In this document: positions 7,667 through 17,376 of the stretch, in pieces
Layout: the number at the start of each line of letters is the position of its first letter
Numbering within the stretch: the first letter of the stretch is position 1
Assembly (NCBI GenBank): GCA_025345505.1
Contig: JANVCC010000076.1
Location: forward strand, 14,035,134-14,099,133
DNA from: Todiramphus chloris collaris
Lineage: Eukaryota > Chordata > Aves > Coraciiformes > Alcedinidae
DNA length: 64,000 nt
Reading direction: 5' to 3'
Notes under the pieces: generated by a model
Database searches by the model: none
Told to the model about the DNA's origin: nothing
The model's input: only the letters and a program-made list of their open reading frames with translations
Made by a program: the position numbers and the translations under genes

Positions 7667-8042
7667 GCAAGCTGTATGAGAAAATCTGAGGGAGCCTATG
7701 CAAGGACGCCGCATCCCTAACCACAAGAACAAGGAGATAAGTTAAGCAAGAAATGTAACAAGTTTCAGGGACTTGAGCACGACTTGTAACAAGCTGAAGG
7801 AACTTCTGCAAGATAGCACGGACTTGAACGTCAATATCGGTGACCAATAAGGAATGAAGGAGGCTGCATGATCGGCGTGTGGACAGGTATAGGTGACCAA
7901 TTGTATTAGTTAGGCGCTTCGCGTGATGCGTGATCGGGACAAGCAAAATGTATATAAGCTACTGCATTTGTATAATAAACGGAGCTTGATTCCACATCAT
8001 ATTGGTGTGTTGGTCATCTCCGCTCACCCTCGGGCCGCGACA
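7624..8042 (+). repeat. 3' LTR of the provirus
   Basis: A 419-bp copy of the 5' LTR, again TG...CA, with TATA at 7951-7957 and AATAAA at 7974-7979. It is 8 bp longer than the 5' LTR because of 5-bp and 3-bp indels in U3. From the second CCAAT box to the end it differs from the 5' copy at a single base. Confidence 0.95.
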
Positions 8043-8048
8043 ACCAGG
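8043..8048 (+). repeat. Target-site duplication, right copy (ACCAGG)
   Basis: Identical to 1050-1055. See the left copy. Confidence 0.93.
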
Positions 8049-8245
8049 TTGTTCAAAGCCCCATCCATCCTGGACTTAAACACTTATGGGGAGGGGGCAT
8101 CTACAACTTCTTTGGGTATCCTGTGCCTGTGTCTCACCACCCTGACAGTGAAGAAATTCTTCCTTACATTGGATCTAAATCTACCCTCTTTCAATTTAAA
8201 GTCATTACCCTTTGTCCTATCTATACATGCCCTCATAAAAAGGGG
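8043..8245 (-). mobile_element. CR1 LINE, right part split by the provirus
   Basis: Continuation of the CR1 at 958-1055. It starts with the second ACCAGG and then reads typical antisense CR1 3' text (ctccctgg-like hinge, ccctgacagtgaagaaattc). Similarity fades around 8230-8300, so the right edge is approximate. Confidence 0.75.
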
Positions 8246-8789
8246 AATCTTGTAAAAGACTCTGTCCAGTTTAATTGTAGGCCTCCTGCAGAGGCCTTTA
8301 GAAGAAGAACTGTGAATGTTTTTTACAGGAATGGAGGTTTGGATTCCATAACTGTATGAACAGCAATGGAAGTAAATGAAGACTGAAGGGCCAGGAGGCA
8401 GGATGCCAAGCACAGACTGAAAACCAGTCTCTATTTCAGACAGTTTTTCAGTGGGGTTAGGGGAGTGAGCAGTTATCCTAATAATCACATAGACAAGTAG
8501 GTGAGATTTTTAGGGTCAGGTTCACCCAAGGTCCGAAGAATGAGATGGAGGCTAGTTGGCCTTCCTAATTACAGTATAATGTAGAAATCCTAAATTGACA
8601 TGGCAATGATTGCCTACAACAGACTAATTTACTCTACTGCATGTTAACATACATGGTAGAAATTATTTTTCTAGTAGAATTAGAAGCACTGAACACTAAC
8701 AGTATAATCCTCAGGTTCCCTTAGCTAATCTGTCCAGGATTCATAGGCAGCTAATTTGCCATTAGAGGTCATATTTCCCAGTAGGAAAT
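8246..8789 (+). other. Intron DNA between two CR1 copies, nothing recognised
   Basis: Apparently single-copy intron sequence. No exon, repeat family or RNA gene was seen in it. Confidence 0.4.
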
Positions 8790-8802
8790 CTTTGCTTCCC
8801 AA

Positions 8803-10170
8803 GGGAAGCAAAGAAAACCCAGGGAACTACAAATCAGTCAGCCTCAACTCTGTGCCAGGTAAAATCATGGTGCAGATCCTCATGGTATCTGTACTAAGGC
8901 ACATGAAAAATAATGAGGTGAACAGTGGCAGCCAACGTGACTTCACTAAGGTCTGATCATGCCTGACTAACTTTTGTTGGCCTCCTATGACAGAGTTACA
9001 ACTCTGGTTGTTATGGGAAGAGCAACTGACATAATCTGCCTAGACTTGTGCAAAACATTTGACACTGTCCCACATGACATCCTTGTCTCTAAGATGAAGA
9101 GACATGGACTTAATGGATGGACCACCCGGTGCATAAGGAACTGATTAGAAGGTTGCACTCAAAGAGTTGTGATCAATGGCTTGATGTGCAGGTGGAGAGC
9201 AGTGACATGTGGAGTTCCTCAGGGATCTGTTCTGGGTCCAGAGCTGTTCAACACCTTTGTCAGCGACATGGACAATGGCATCGAGAGCACCCCCAGCAAG
9301 TTTGCCGACGACACCAAGTTGTGTAGTGCGGTGGACTCACTTGAGGGAAGGGATGCCATCCAGAGGCACCTTGACAGGCTTGAGAAATGGGCCAATGCCA
9401 ACTGCATGAGGTTCAGCAAGTCAAAGTGCAAGGTCCTGCATCGGGGCGGGGCCAATCCCAGGTACAATTACAGACTGGGTACAGAGTGGGTTTAGAGTAG
9501 CCTTGAAGAGAAGGACTTGGGGGTGTTGATTGATAAGAAGCTCTATGTGAGTTGGCAGTGTGCTCATGCAGTTCAGAAGGCCAACCATATCCTAGCATGC
9601 ATCAAAAGGAGTGTGGTCAGCAGATAGAGAGAAGTGATTCTCCCCCTTTACTCTGCTGTTGTGAGACCCCCCCTTGAATATTGGGTCCAGTTCTGGTGTC
9701 CCCACCACAAGAGGGACATAGCTTTGTTGGAATGAGTCCAGAGGAGAGCCACAGACATGATCCAGGGGGTGAAGCACCTCTGCTACGAGGATAGGCTGAG
9801 GGATCTGGGATTGTTCAGCGTGGAGAAGAGAAGACTCTAGGGGGACCTTATAACTGCCTTCCAATACTGGAAGGGAACCTACAGGCAGGCTGGAGAGGGA
9901 CTCTTCACAAGAGTGTCCAGCGATAAGACAAGGGGAAATGGTTCAAAATTGAGGAAAATATTTATACATTGGATCTTAGGAAAAAAGATTGCCCAGAGGG
10001 CTTGTGGATGCCTCCTCCCTGGAGGTGTTCAAGGCCAGGTTGGATGAGGCCTTGAGCCAACCTAGTCTAGTTGAGAGGCAGAGAGGTTGTCCAGGGCAGA
10101 GAGGTTGGATTAGATGATCTCTAAGGTCTCTTCCAGCCTAAGCCATTCCATGATTCTATGATTCTATGAT
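8803..10170 (+). mobile_element. CR1 LINE, 3' part of RT and 3'UTR (copy b)
   Basis: On the + strand it carries CR1 reverse-transcriptase text from the GNY..VSL block to FADDTKLC (about 9300) and the thumb region. It ends in the 3' tail (ttctatgattctatgat). The frame is broken by at least four stops (9493 TAG, 9625 TAG, 9733 TGA, 9838 TAG). All four recur in the inverted copy at 36128-37188. About 30 bases of 3'UTR are missing near 9983 compared with that copy. The 5' edge lies at a short palindrome (8790-8813). Confidence 0.88.
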
Positions 10171-10712
10171 GTTTTTGGTGATTGTACAAATTTTTCTAGG
10201 CATTCTTGGATCAGGAACTAGATATTCTTTCTCTCCCTCCCAGTGCAGATTAATGCTGCACCACACGTTCATTATCCAAATCTTTGTCACTCACCAAATC
10301 TTCCATCTTTTTCATACATTTTTGAATAGTATCTGTTTAAGTGCATACTGCTTAAAAGTAACCTGAAAATAAACAAAGGTCTTTTAAATACTTTAATTGC
10401 GGTATTAATTTTGTGAATATTTTACTAAGGGTATGTCATCATAGATTACTTGTATTATATTGTTCTGAACAGCAAATGTTACAGAGAGACATATGAAATA
10501 AAATTGTATAAATTTTACCATTTATCAGGGAAATAGATTTATTAGTTTTGCCATAAAATGAACCCTAGTTTTTTTACTTTTTTTTTTTTTTTTTTTGGGG
10601 GGGGGGGGGGTTGTTTTTGTTTTTGTTTGTTTGGTTTTTTGGAGTTTTTTTTAAGTACTATCTATTATGACAACATGATATTTTTTCTTTTTCTCACCCT
10701 TTGCATATCCAG
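10171..10712 (+). other. 3' end of last TMEM144-like intron, with T19-G14 tract
   Basis: Single-copy intron DNA ending in a pyrimidine-rich acceptor (ctttttctcaccctttgcatatccag, ag at 10711-10712). It contains a run of 19 T (10578-10596) directly followed by 14 G (10597-10610). No other feature was seen. Confidence 0.6.
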
Positions 10713-10796
10713 GAACTGAAAAGCTACATGTTAGTCTCAGTAGCGTTTTGCATCATTTTGACTGGATCACTCTCCACAGCTTTTTCTAAAGTTTGA
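10713..10796 (+). CDS. TMEM144: TMEM144-like protein, terminal coding exon
   Basis: This exon has 27 codons plus TGA (10794-10796) and enters in phase 0 after the acceptor at 10712. It encodes a charged start (ELKSYM), one hydrophobic helix (LVSVAFCIILTGSLSTAF) and a short basic end SKV. It is read as the last membrane helix and short tail of the protein begun by exon 743-796. Together they end a DMT-type transporter fold. The exon has ordinary splice and stop signals and no sign of damage, although the intron before it now holds a sense-strand provirus. Confidence 0.75.
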   Translation, partial: ELKSYMLVSVAFCIILTGSLSTAFSKV

Positions 10797-11056
10797 AGGG
10801 ATTTCTGGACCAGTAGATGGTGCTACTGCTTAATATAATTAGAAGGACAATACTGATATATTGAAATACATACTAGTTTTCAACTTGTATGTGTAACATT
10901 TACCCTAACCTGCTTCGGGCAAGTGAAAAACAAAACCTTTGCTAAATGTTTCTATTTGGCACAAAAGAAAATCTGGAAATGTTTGTTTCTGCATTTCTTG
11001 GAAAACCAAGAATATAAAAATATTTTATTAAATAAAGTTAAATGATTTTACAGTTA
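10797..11056 (+). other. 3' UTR of the TMEM144-like gene
   Basis: Non-coding DNA from the stop to a polyadenylation signal AATAAA at 11031-11036, followed by a GT-rich element (ttttttgtgtgtgtg, about 11061-11077). The end near 11056 is inferred from this spacing. Other AATAAA-like words downstream (for example near 11365) could give a longer form. Confidence 0.55.
11031..11036 (+). terminator. Polyadenylation signal of the TMEM144-like gene
   Basis: AATAAA about 235 bases after the stop codon, with a GT-rich stretch 25-40 bases further on. This is the standard arrangement for cleavage and polyadenylation. Confidence 0.6.
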
Positions 11057-13812
11057 TTGCTTTTTTGTGTGTGTGTTCAGATACTAAATTTCATGTAATC
11101 ATAAATTGCAGTTCACTGTTGTCATGGTGCATAAAAGGGATTTTATTTTTTAGTCTGTAATATTGTAATTATTTGCAAGCTAAATTGTTGTATTGTAATG
11201 TTCTGTCTTACTGACAAATATAAAATGTGTCTTGGAATATTCTTTCTGGAACTGATACACACAAGGATGTGATGCATCTTTTTATTGAGAACATTCTTTA
11301 AAGTCATCAGTTTACATTAAAATGTTGTCTTTCAATCACTTCAGAATTTTGAAGAAAATAGAGGAAAATAAAAGGTACTGTAAAAGAAATTGCTTGTTTG
11401 CTGCTAAACTGTTTAGTTTCAAGAACATTGTGTAGAAATCAGAACCGGGATACAAATAGCTGAAGTTTGGATTTGTTTATTTCAGTTGCAAGTAAACATT
11501 ACATTTCTGTGTTGCAATATGAGCTAAGTATGTGGTTCAAATTTTGTTTTCAAATATCTTTGGGCATTTTCTGAATACTTTTCTACATAGCATATTCAAG
11601 TCATAAAAACTATAGACGGCAATATTTATTACATTGAAGCATCATGCTTGAACTACCCAGTCATTGTTCTACCCAAAGCCAGGTAATCTATATGTAAATA
11701 ACTTCTTACAGTTGCTGTTTAACTTGTTTCTTAAAAAAAGAAGTAAGTTTCACAGTATTTTTAGGCAAACTAACCCTCTGCTAACTGTCTGTCATGCTAG
11801 AAAACCCTAATATCCAAAGGAGATTCCCTCTGAGGAATGTTACATCCACTGTGCCATGATCACCAGTAACATGGAGAACTGTTTGTTTTCTTACTTGTGT
11901 CAGTTAAGCTTTATATATGCAAAGCATGTTGTCTGAACCTCCTCTTAGTCTCCAGTGACTGCAGTATTCTCTTGTTTGTAACGTGCTTATCATTTTTCTT
12001 GCTCTTTCCTGAACTAAGTAGACTAGACACGTCTGGAAAAACTAGACATGGCAGTCATATTACAGTCTTAAAAATAGCAAGAAAAGCATCAGAAAAATTA
12101 TTTTTTTCATCCAATCTGCAAGTTCTGTTTGTGATTACACATCATAGTATGACACTGCCATCACAGCTTGATACTGTTAACATGTTCACATGGCAGTTAC
12201 AATTTCTATTTTCTTCCTTCCACCTTTCTTTGTCTACTGTTTATCAGGCTTGATCTTAGAACTGTTACTTTTCCCATCTCATATTGTTTATTCCTACCCA
12301 GTGTCAGAACCTGGTGTCTGACAGGTTTTTTTTCCACCTTAAGGCATTTCTCTAATTTTGCTCTATATGCTAACCCTGTCTTCTAACAAGTTGGCAGCAT
12401 TTTCCAACCAGCTGTCATCTGGAAATTTAATAAATGTACTCTCACCTTCCACACCTTCCACATTTGGTTAAAGTCTGCAAATACACACTACACTATTCAA
12501 TGAGGTATACTCCCCAGTAGTTTATCTTAAGTGATTTACTAATGCCTCAGTCAGAAAATCGGTTGGGAAATGTTCAGCCAGAACTCTCAGAGGAAGAGAA
12601 CCATGTCTGCATGGACTTTGACAGTGAACTACCTTGTTCACACTACCACTTCTATAGTAGAACTAGGTTTTAAGGAGCATGTAAGACCCATATTGCACAG
12701 CAGGTCTTTCAGGCCCCAGATATCCCTACAGCACCTTCAAGGAGGAACAGGAGCAAGCTGAAACAAAGGTCAGACAATCAAAGAGATGGAAGAATGCATG
12801 GCATGATTAAAAACTGAGCTCAGCATCAGAAAAGCAAAGATAGCTTTTCTAGCAAAGCAAAGCTCTGGGAGGAAAAAGGAATAGGGGAGCAGATGAAGCT
12901 GTGTGAAGATGTTACAAGGTTAGGTGTATTGCAGAGCAGAAAGAGGAGTATGGTATCTCCTAGTTGCCTTTTGCAACTGGGCAAGCCACAGTACTCACTG
13001 AAGAGCCAATGCAAACACTGTCATGCAATTGCTGGTAGGCCTGCACCAACTTTTGGTAATCTGCACCCCCAGAGTGAGGATTACTTAAGCACAATCACTG
13101 TGGGATCTCATTTATCCCTAAGTTTGGCCAACTATTTCCTATCCAACATTACAGTGAAGTACCGTAGGCCTTGTTTGTTACTGCAGTACCCTGAAAGGCT
13201 CTGTTCTCTTTGGTGCTAGGAGTAACCCAAGTGAATGCATCTTGGGTTTTTCAGATTTTTTTCCCCATAACTTACTGTGACAGGACAAGTTGGCTACTAG
13301 TGCTGTAGTGGAAATGTTGTGACAGATTACCAAGTAGTAGAAAAATCTGTCCTGGCAGTGCCTGGTTTTACTTGCCTCGGTTCAGATTCTGTTTTGATTG
13401 CTGCATTTGTTATTTGTTGTGGTTTAAGATAAATGTGAAAATAGAAACTGAATGTGCTACATCCATCCCTTATGAAAGGACTGTCTCTGTCTTGTGCTGG
13501 TTCTGCAAAAAACCGAAGATGGCTTATACCTTGGTAGTTGAAATGCATTTAGGTTTAGATTTAAACTGTTACCATACACTTCAGCTTGCTTAAACTGAAG
13601 AGTCTTTTCTAATATTAAGCTACTACTATCTCTCTTGAGAGAGGCTTATAAGTTAATGTCTACTATGGGCCCAGTATCCATCTACTGGGCATGATTACAG
13701 GGAACAGTTGAATCTTCCAGGACAGTAGAACTTAACATTTCCTGGTTTCTGTAGAAGGTCATTGGCTTTCTGAAATAAAATAAAAAACTGAACTCTTGAC
13801 CATAGCAACTGC
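11057..13812. other. Intergenic DNA, no gene seen
   Basis: AT-rich single-copy DNA. A stretch at about 12310-12520 (gtcatctggaaatttaataaa and neighbours) faintly resembles the antisense RT region of an old CR1/L3-type LINE; I am not sure. Nothing else was recognised. Confidence 0.4.
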
Positions 13813-16800
13813 CATAGAATCATAGAAACATAGAAATGTCTACATTGGAAAAGACCTGTACGATCATCTAGTCCAATCATCAATTTAACACTACCAAGTT
13901 AAACCTACACCTTAAACCATATCCCTAAGCACCCCATCTAATTGGCTCTTAAACACCTCCAGGGATGGGGACTTCACCACTGCCCTGGACAACCCATTCC
14001 AACGCCTGATAACTCTCTCAGCAAAGAAGTTATTCCTAATATCCAAGCGAAACCTCCTCTGGTGCAGCTTGAATTAATTTCAGCTTGTTCTATCATCTGT
14101 TGCTGGGTTAAACAGGCCTACTCCCACCTCTATATAACCTCCCTTCAAGTAGCCATAGAGAGCAATAATGTCTCCCCTGAGCCTCCTTTTCTCCAGGCTA
14201 AACAACCCCAGCCCCTTCAGCCACTGCTCATAAGACATGTGCTCAAGGCCATCCACCAGTTTTGTTGCTCTTCTTTGGACATGCTCCAGTGCCTCAATGT
14301 TCTTCTTGTGGTGAGGGGCCCAAAACTGAACACAGTATTCAAGGTGCAGCCTCACCAGTGCTAAATACAGGGGCAGGATCACTTCCCTGGACCTAGTGGC
14401 AACACCATTCCTAATACAGGCTAGAAAGCTGTTGGCCTTCTTGGCCACCTGGGCACCCTGCTCATATTCAGGCAGGTGTCAATCAACACCCCCAGGTCCC
14501 TCTCCGATGAACAATTCTCCAGCCACTCTTCCCCGAGTCTGTAGCATTGCCAGGCATTGTTGTGGCCAAAGTGTAAAACCCATCACCTGGCCTTATTAAA
14601 CTTCATACAGCCTCATCCTGTCAATCTAGGCTGTCTAGATCTCTCTGCAGAGCCTCTCTACTCTGTAGCAGATCAACACTTCCATCCCGTTTAGTGTCAT
14701 CTGCAAACTCACTAAGGGTACACTCAATCCTCTCATCCAGGTCATAAATAAAGATGTTGAACAGCACTGGTACTAGTACAGAGCCCTGGGGAACAACGCT
14801 TGTGACAGGCCACCAGTGGGAATTAACTCCAATAACTACTACTCTCCGGGCCCGGTCTTGTAGCCAGTTTTTCACACAGCAGAGAGTATGCCCACCCAGG
14901 CCACAAGCAGTCAGTTTCTCTAGAACAGTGGTGTGGGATATGGTGTCAAAGGCCTTACTAAAGTCCAGATAGACAACATCCACAGCCTTCACCTCATCCA
15001 ATAAGCTGGTGACCATGTTGTAGAAGGAGATCAGGTTAGTCAAACAGGACCTGCCCTTCATAAAGCCATGCTGACTGGACCTGATCATCCAGTTGTGTTG
15101 CACATGCTACATGATGATACTCAGGATGATCTGCTCCATGAGCTTTCCTGGCATTGAAGTCAAACTGACAGGCCTGTAGTTTCCCGGATCCTCCTTCTGA
15201 CCCTTCTTGTAGATGGATGTTACGTTGGCTAGCTTCCAGTCTGTTGGGACTTCCCCAGTCAGCCAGGACTGCTGAAAAATGATGGAAAGTGGCTTGGTGA
15301 GCACCTCCACCAGCTCTTTCAGAATTCTTCAATGGAGTCCATCTGGTCCCATAGACCTGTGAACATCTATGTGGTGTAGCAGGTCAGCAACCATGTCATC
15401 CTGGATTGTAGGGGGATTACTCTGCTCACAGTCTTGGTCTTTAAGCCCAGAGGGCTGGATTCTCAAAGTAGAACTGCTCCTATTACTAAAGACTGAAGAA
15501 AGCGTTAAGCACTTCTGCCTTTCCTGCATCCTCAGTCACTAAGTTTCCTCCTGTGTCTAGTAGAGGGGGGAGGCTCTCCCTGGTCCTCCTTTTACTATTA
15601 ACATATTTATAAAAAGATTTCTTCTTGTCTTTAACCCCAGAAACTGGATTAACTTCTAGCTGGGACTTTCTAATCTTGCCCCTGCATAGCCTCGCAATGT
15701 CTCTATAGTCATCACATGTGGCCTATCCTGTCTTCCAAAGGCAATAGACTCTCCTTTTTTCCCTGATCCAGAGTTCCCTGTACAGGTAGGCTGGTCTTTT
15801 CTGCCACTGGCTTGACTTGTGGCACAAGGGCACTGCTTGCTCCTGCACCTGTAAGATTTCCTTCGTAAAGAGTGTCCAGCTATCCTGAACTCCTGTGTCC
15901 TTCAGGATTTCTTCCCGTGGGACTCCATCAAGCAGTCTCCTAAACAAGTCAAAGTCTGCCCTTCAGAAGCCCAAGGTTCTGCTGCCCTACTCCCTGCTTC
16001 ACTAAGAACAGAGAACTCAATCATATCGTGATCACTGTATCCCAGTCAAGCTCCAACCATCACATCGACCACCTGACCTGGTTTGAGTGAAAACAGAACT
16101 AATTCTGTTCAGTAATTTTACTTTTCAGCTTCGTTCTTTTAATTAACTGCACTTTCTGAAGTTAGCAGCCTGTTCTCACAGACAGTGTCTGCTTCTAGCA
16201 GTGATAACACCTCATGTTGAGAGTTACTACCAAGGATTGGTATGCAGACCAAGGCCACTGCTGGGTCCTGTGTACCACACTGGGGGGTGCAGAAAGTGAA
16301 AGGCTGCACCTGCAGGGAGGAGGGGACAGGATGGGTGACTCTAAACTGACCAGCGAGGGATTCCATCCCATAGACGCCAGATTTGGTCTAGAGCTGAGGG
16401 ACCTGAAGGGTCTCTGGGCTCTTCTCTCCCCTCTTGGACTGCTTTGCCAGCTTTTGCTTGGCTTGGCTCGGGTCCTCTTTCTGTTCCTTCCTCGGAGCAC
16501 CCAAGGAGGACTCTGTCCATTCTGCCTTCGATCCGATCTGCGTGTTCCTGAACCCGGTACCAGAATCCAGCTCCTGAACACAGCTCCCGTCTGCTGTGGG
16601 GCCCAGTCTGGGACTTCCCCGGTGCCTGCTCCACAGCATCAGTGGTGATGGTGATGTAATTACCATCAGGGGGTTGGGTTCCATACTGGTTTTGTATAGA
16701 TTTGTATATATTCTGGTTTTATAATTATTAATTTCATTTTCATTAAAGCTGTTCTAGTTTCCTTTTCTAATCACTAAGTCTCTCTCCCTGATTCCCTTTC

Positions 16801-17376
16801 TCTTCCCCTCTGGGGAGGGAGGGGGGTTAACAGAGAGCATCTGTTATAGGTCTAAGGGGCTGCCCTGACCCTAAACCCTGACACCACCAATCCTTCTCTG
16901 TTTACAAAAAGCAGGTCTATCAGGGCGCCCCGACTGGTAGATTTGCTCACCAGCTATGTAAGAAAATTACCCTCAACACACTCTAGGAACCTCCTGGACT
17001 GTTTCCTCTCTGCTGTGTTATATTTACAGCAGACACCTGGGTAGTTGAAGTCCCCCACAAGAACCAGAGCAAGAAAATGCAATACTTCTCTCAGCTGATT
17101 GTAGAATGTTTCATCAACCGCTCTGTCCCGATTGGCTGGTCTGTAACAAACCCCCACCACAACATCAGCTCTGTTGACCATCCCTCTGATTTTGAGCCAT
17201 AGAAACTCAACTGTATCATCATCATAATTAAGTTCTGACCATTTGTAACAGTCCCTTACATAAAGGGCCACCCCTTCACCTCTCCTACCTTATCTATTTC
17301 TCCTGGAGAGCTTGTAGACATTGATAGTGGTACTCCAGTCATGGGAGGCATCCCACCATGTCTCTGTGATAGCTAC
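13813..17376 (-). mobile_element. Long CR1 LINE with endonuclease and RT, split by a solo LTR (copy c)
   Basis: Read on the - strand, the 3' tail is at 13813 and the text runs about 2.75 kb (without the LTR) up to the endonuclease region. The endonuclease part (16954-17271) has VGDFN and RxxxRRFLE-like text. The RT part (14621-15103) keeps [14 protein letters not shown] and FADD; the thumb lies at 14080-14448. The ORF2 frame is cut by several stops and frameshifts, so it is dead. It is 5' truncated near 17376. A family A LTR (16074-16883) sits between RT-proximal and endonuclease parts. Confidence 0.9.
16074..16883 (+). mobile_element. Solo LTR, family A, copy 1 (in CR1)
   Basis: Runs from TGACCTGGTTTGAG to CCCTAAACCCTGACA, with 5-bp duplication CCACC at 16069-16073 and 16884-16888. 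Family A orientation comes from a TATAAA box in copy 3 and an ATTAAA (16742-16747) near the 3' end. A 5-bp duplication fits ERVL or gamma-type integrases. No internal viral sequence remains, as after LTR-LTR recombination. Confidence 0.9.

Larger units (their letters stand above)
1056..8042 (+). mobile_element. Endogenous retrovirus, near full length, beta-like gag-pro-pol
   Basis: A 6,987-bp provirus in the order LTR, PBS, splice donor, gag, pro (dUTPase-protease), pol, env remnant, PPT, LTR. Gag, Pro and Pol lie in three different frames, each one step back from the last, as in betaretroviruses. The dUTPase at the start of Pro is also a betaretroviral trait. The tRNA-Trp primer site and LTR text resemble alpharetroviruses, so the element is best called an alpha/beta intermediate. 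Lesions seen are one amber codon in gag (2522-2524) and a large env deletion; pro and pol have no stop. The LTRs differ by about 14 substitutions and two small indels (hand count). It lies in a CR1, in sense orientation within the last intron of the TMEM144-like gene. Confidence 0.95.

Noticed and set aside
12310-12520. Old CR1/L3-like fragment
   Set aside because: Only a faint word-level resemblance; not listed as a feature of its own.
13942-14599. Plus-strand frames of 140 and 67 codons
   Set aside because: They are the antisense of the CR1 copy c thumb and 3'UTR.
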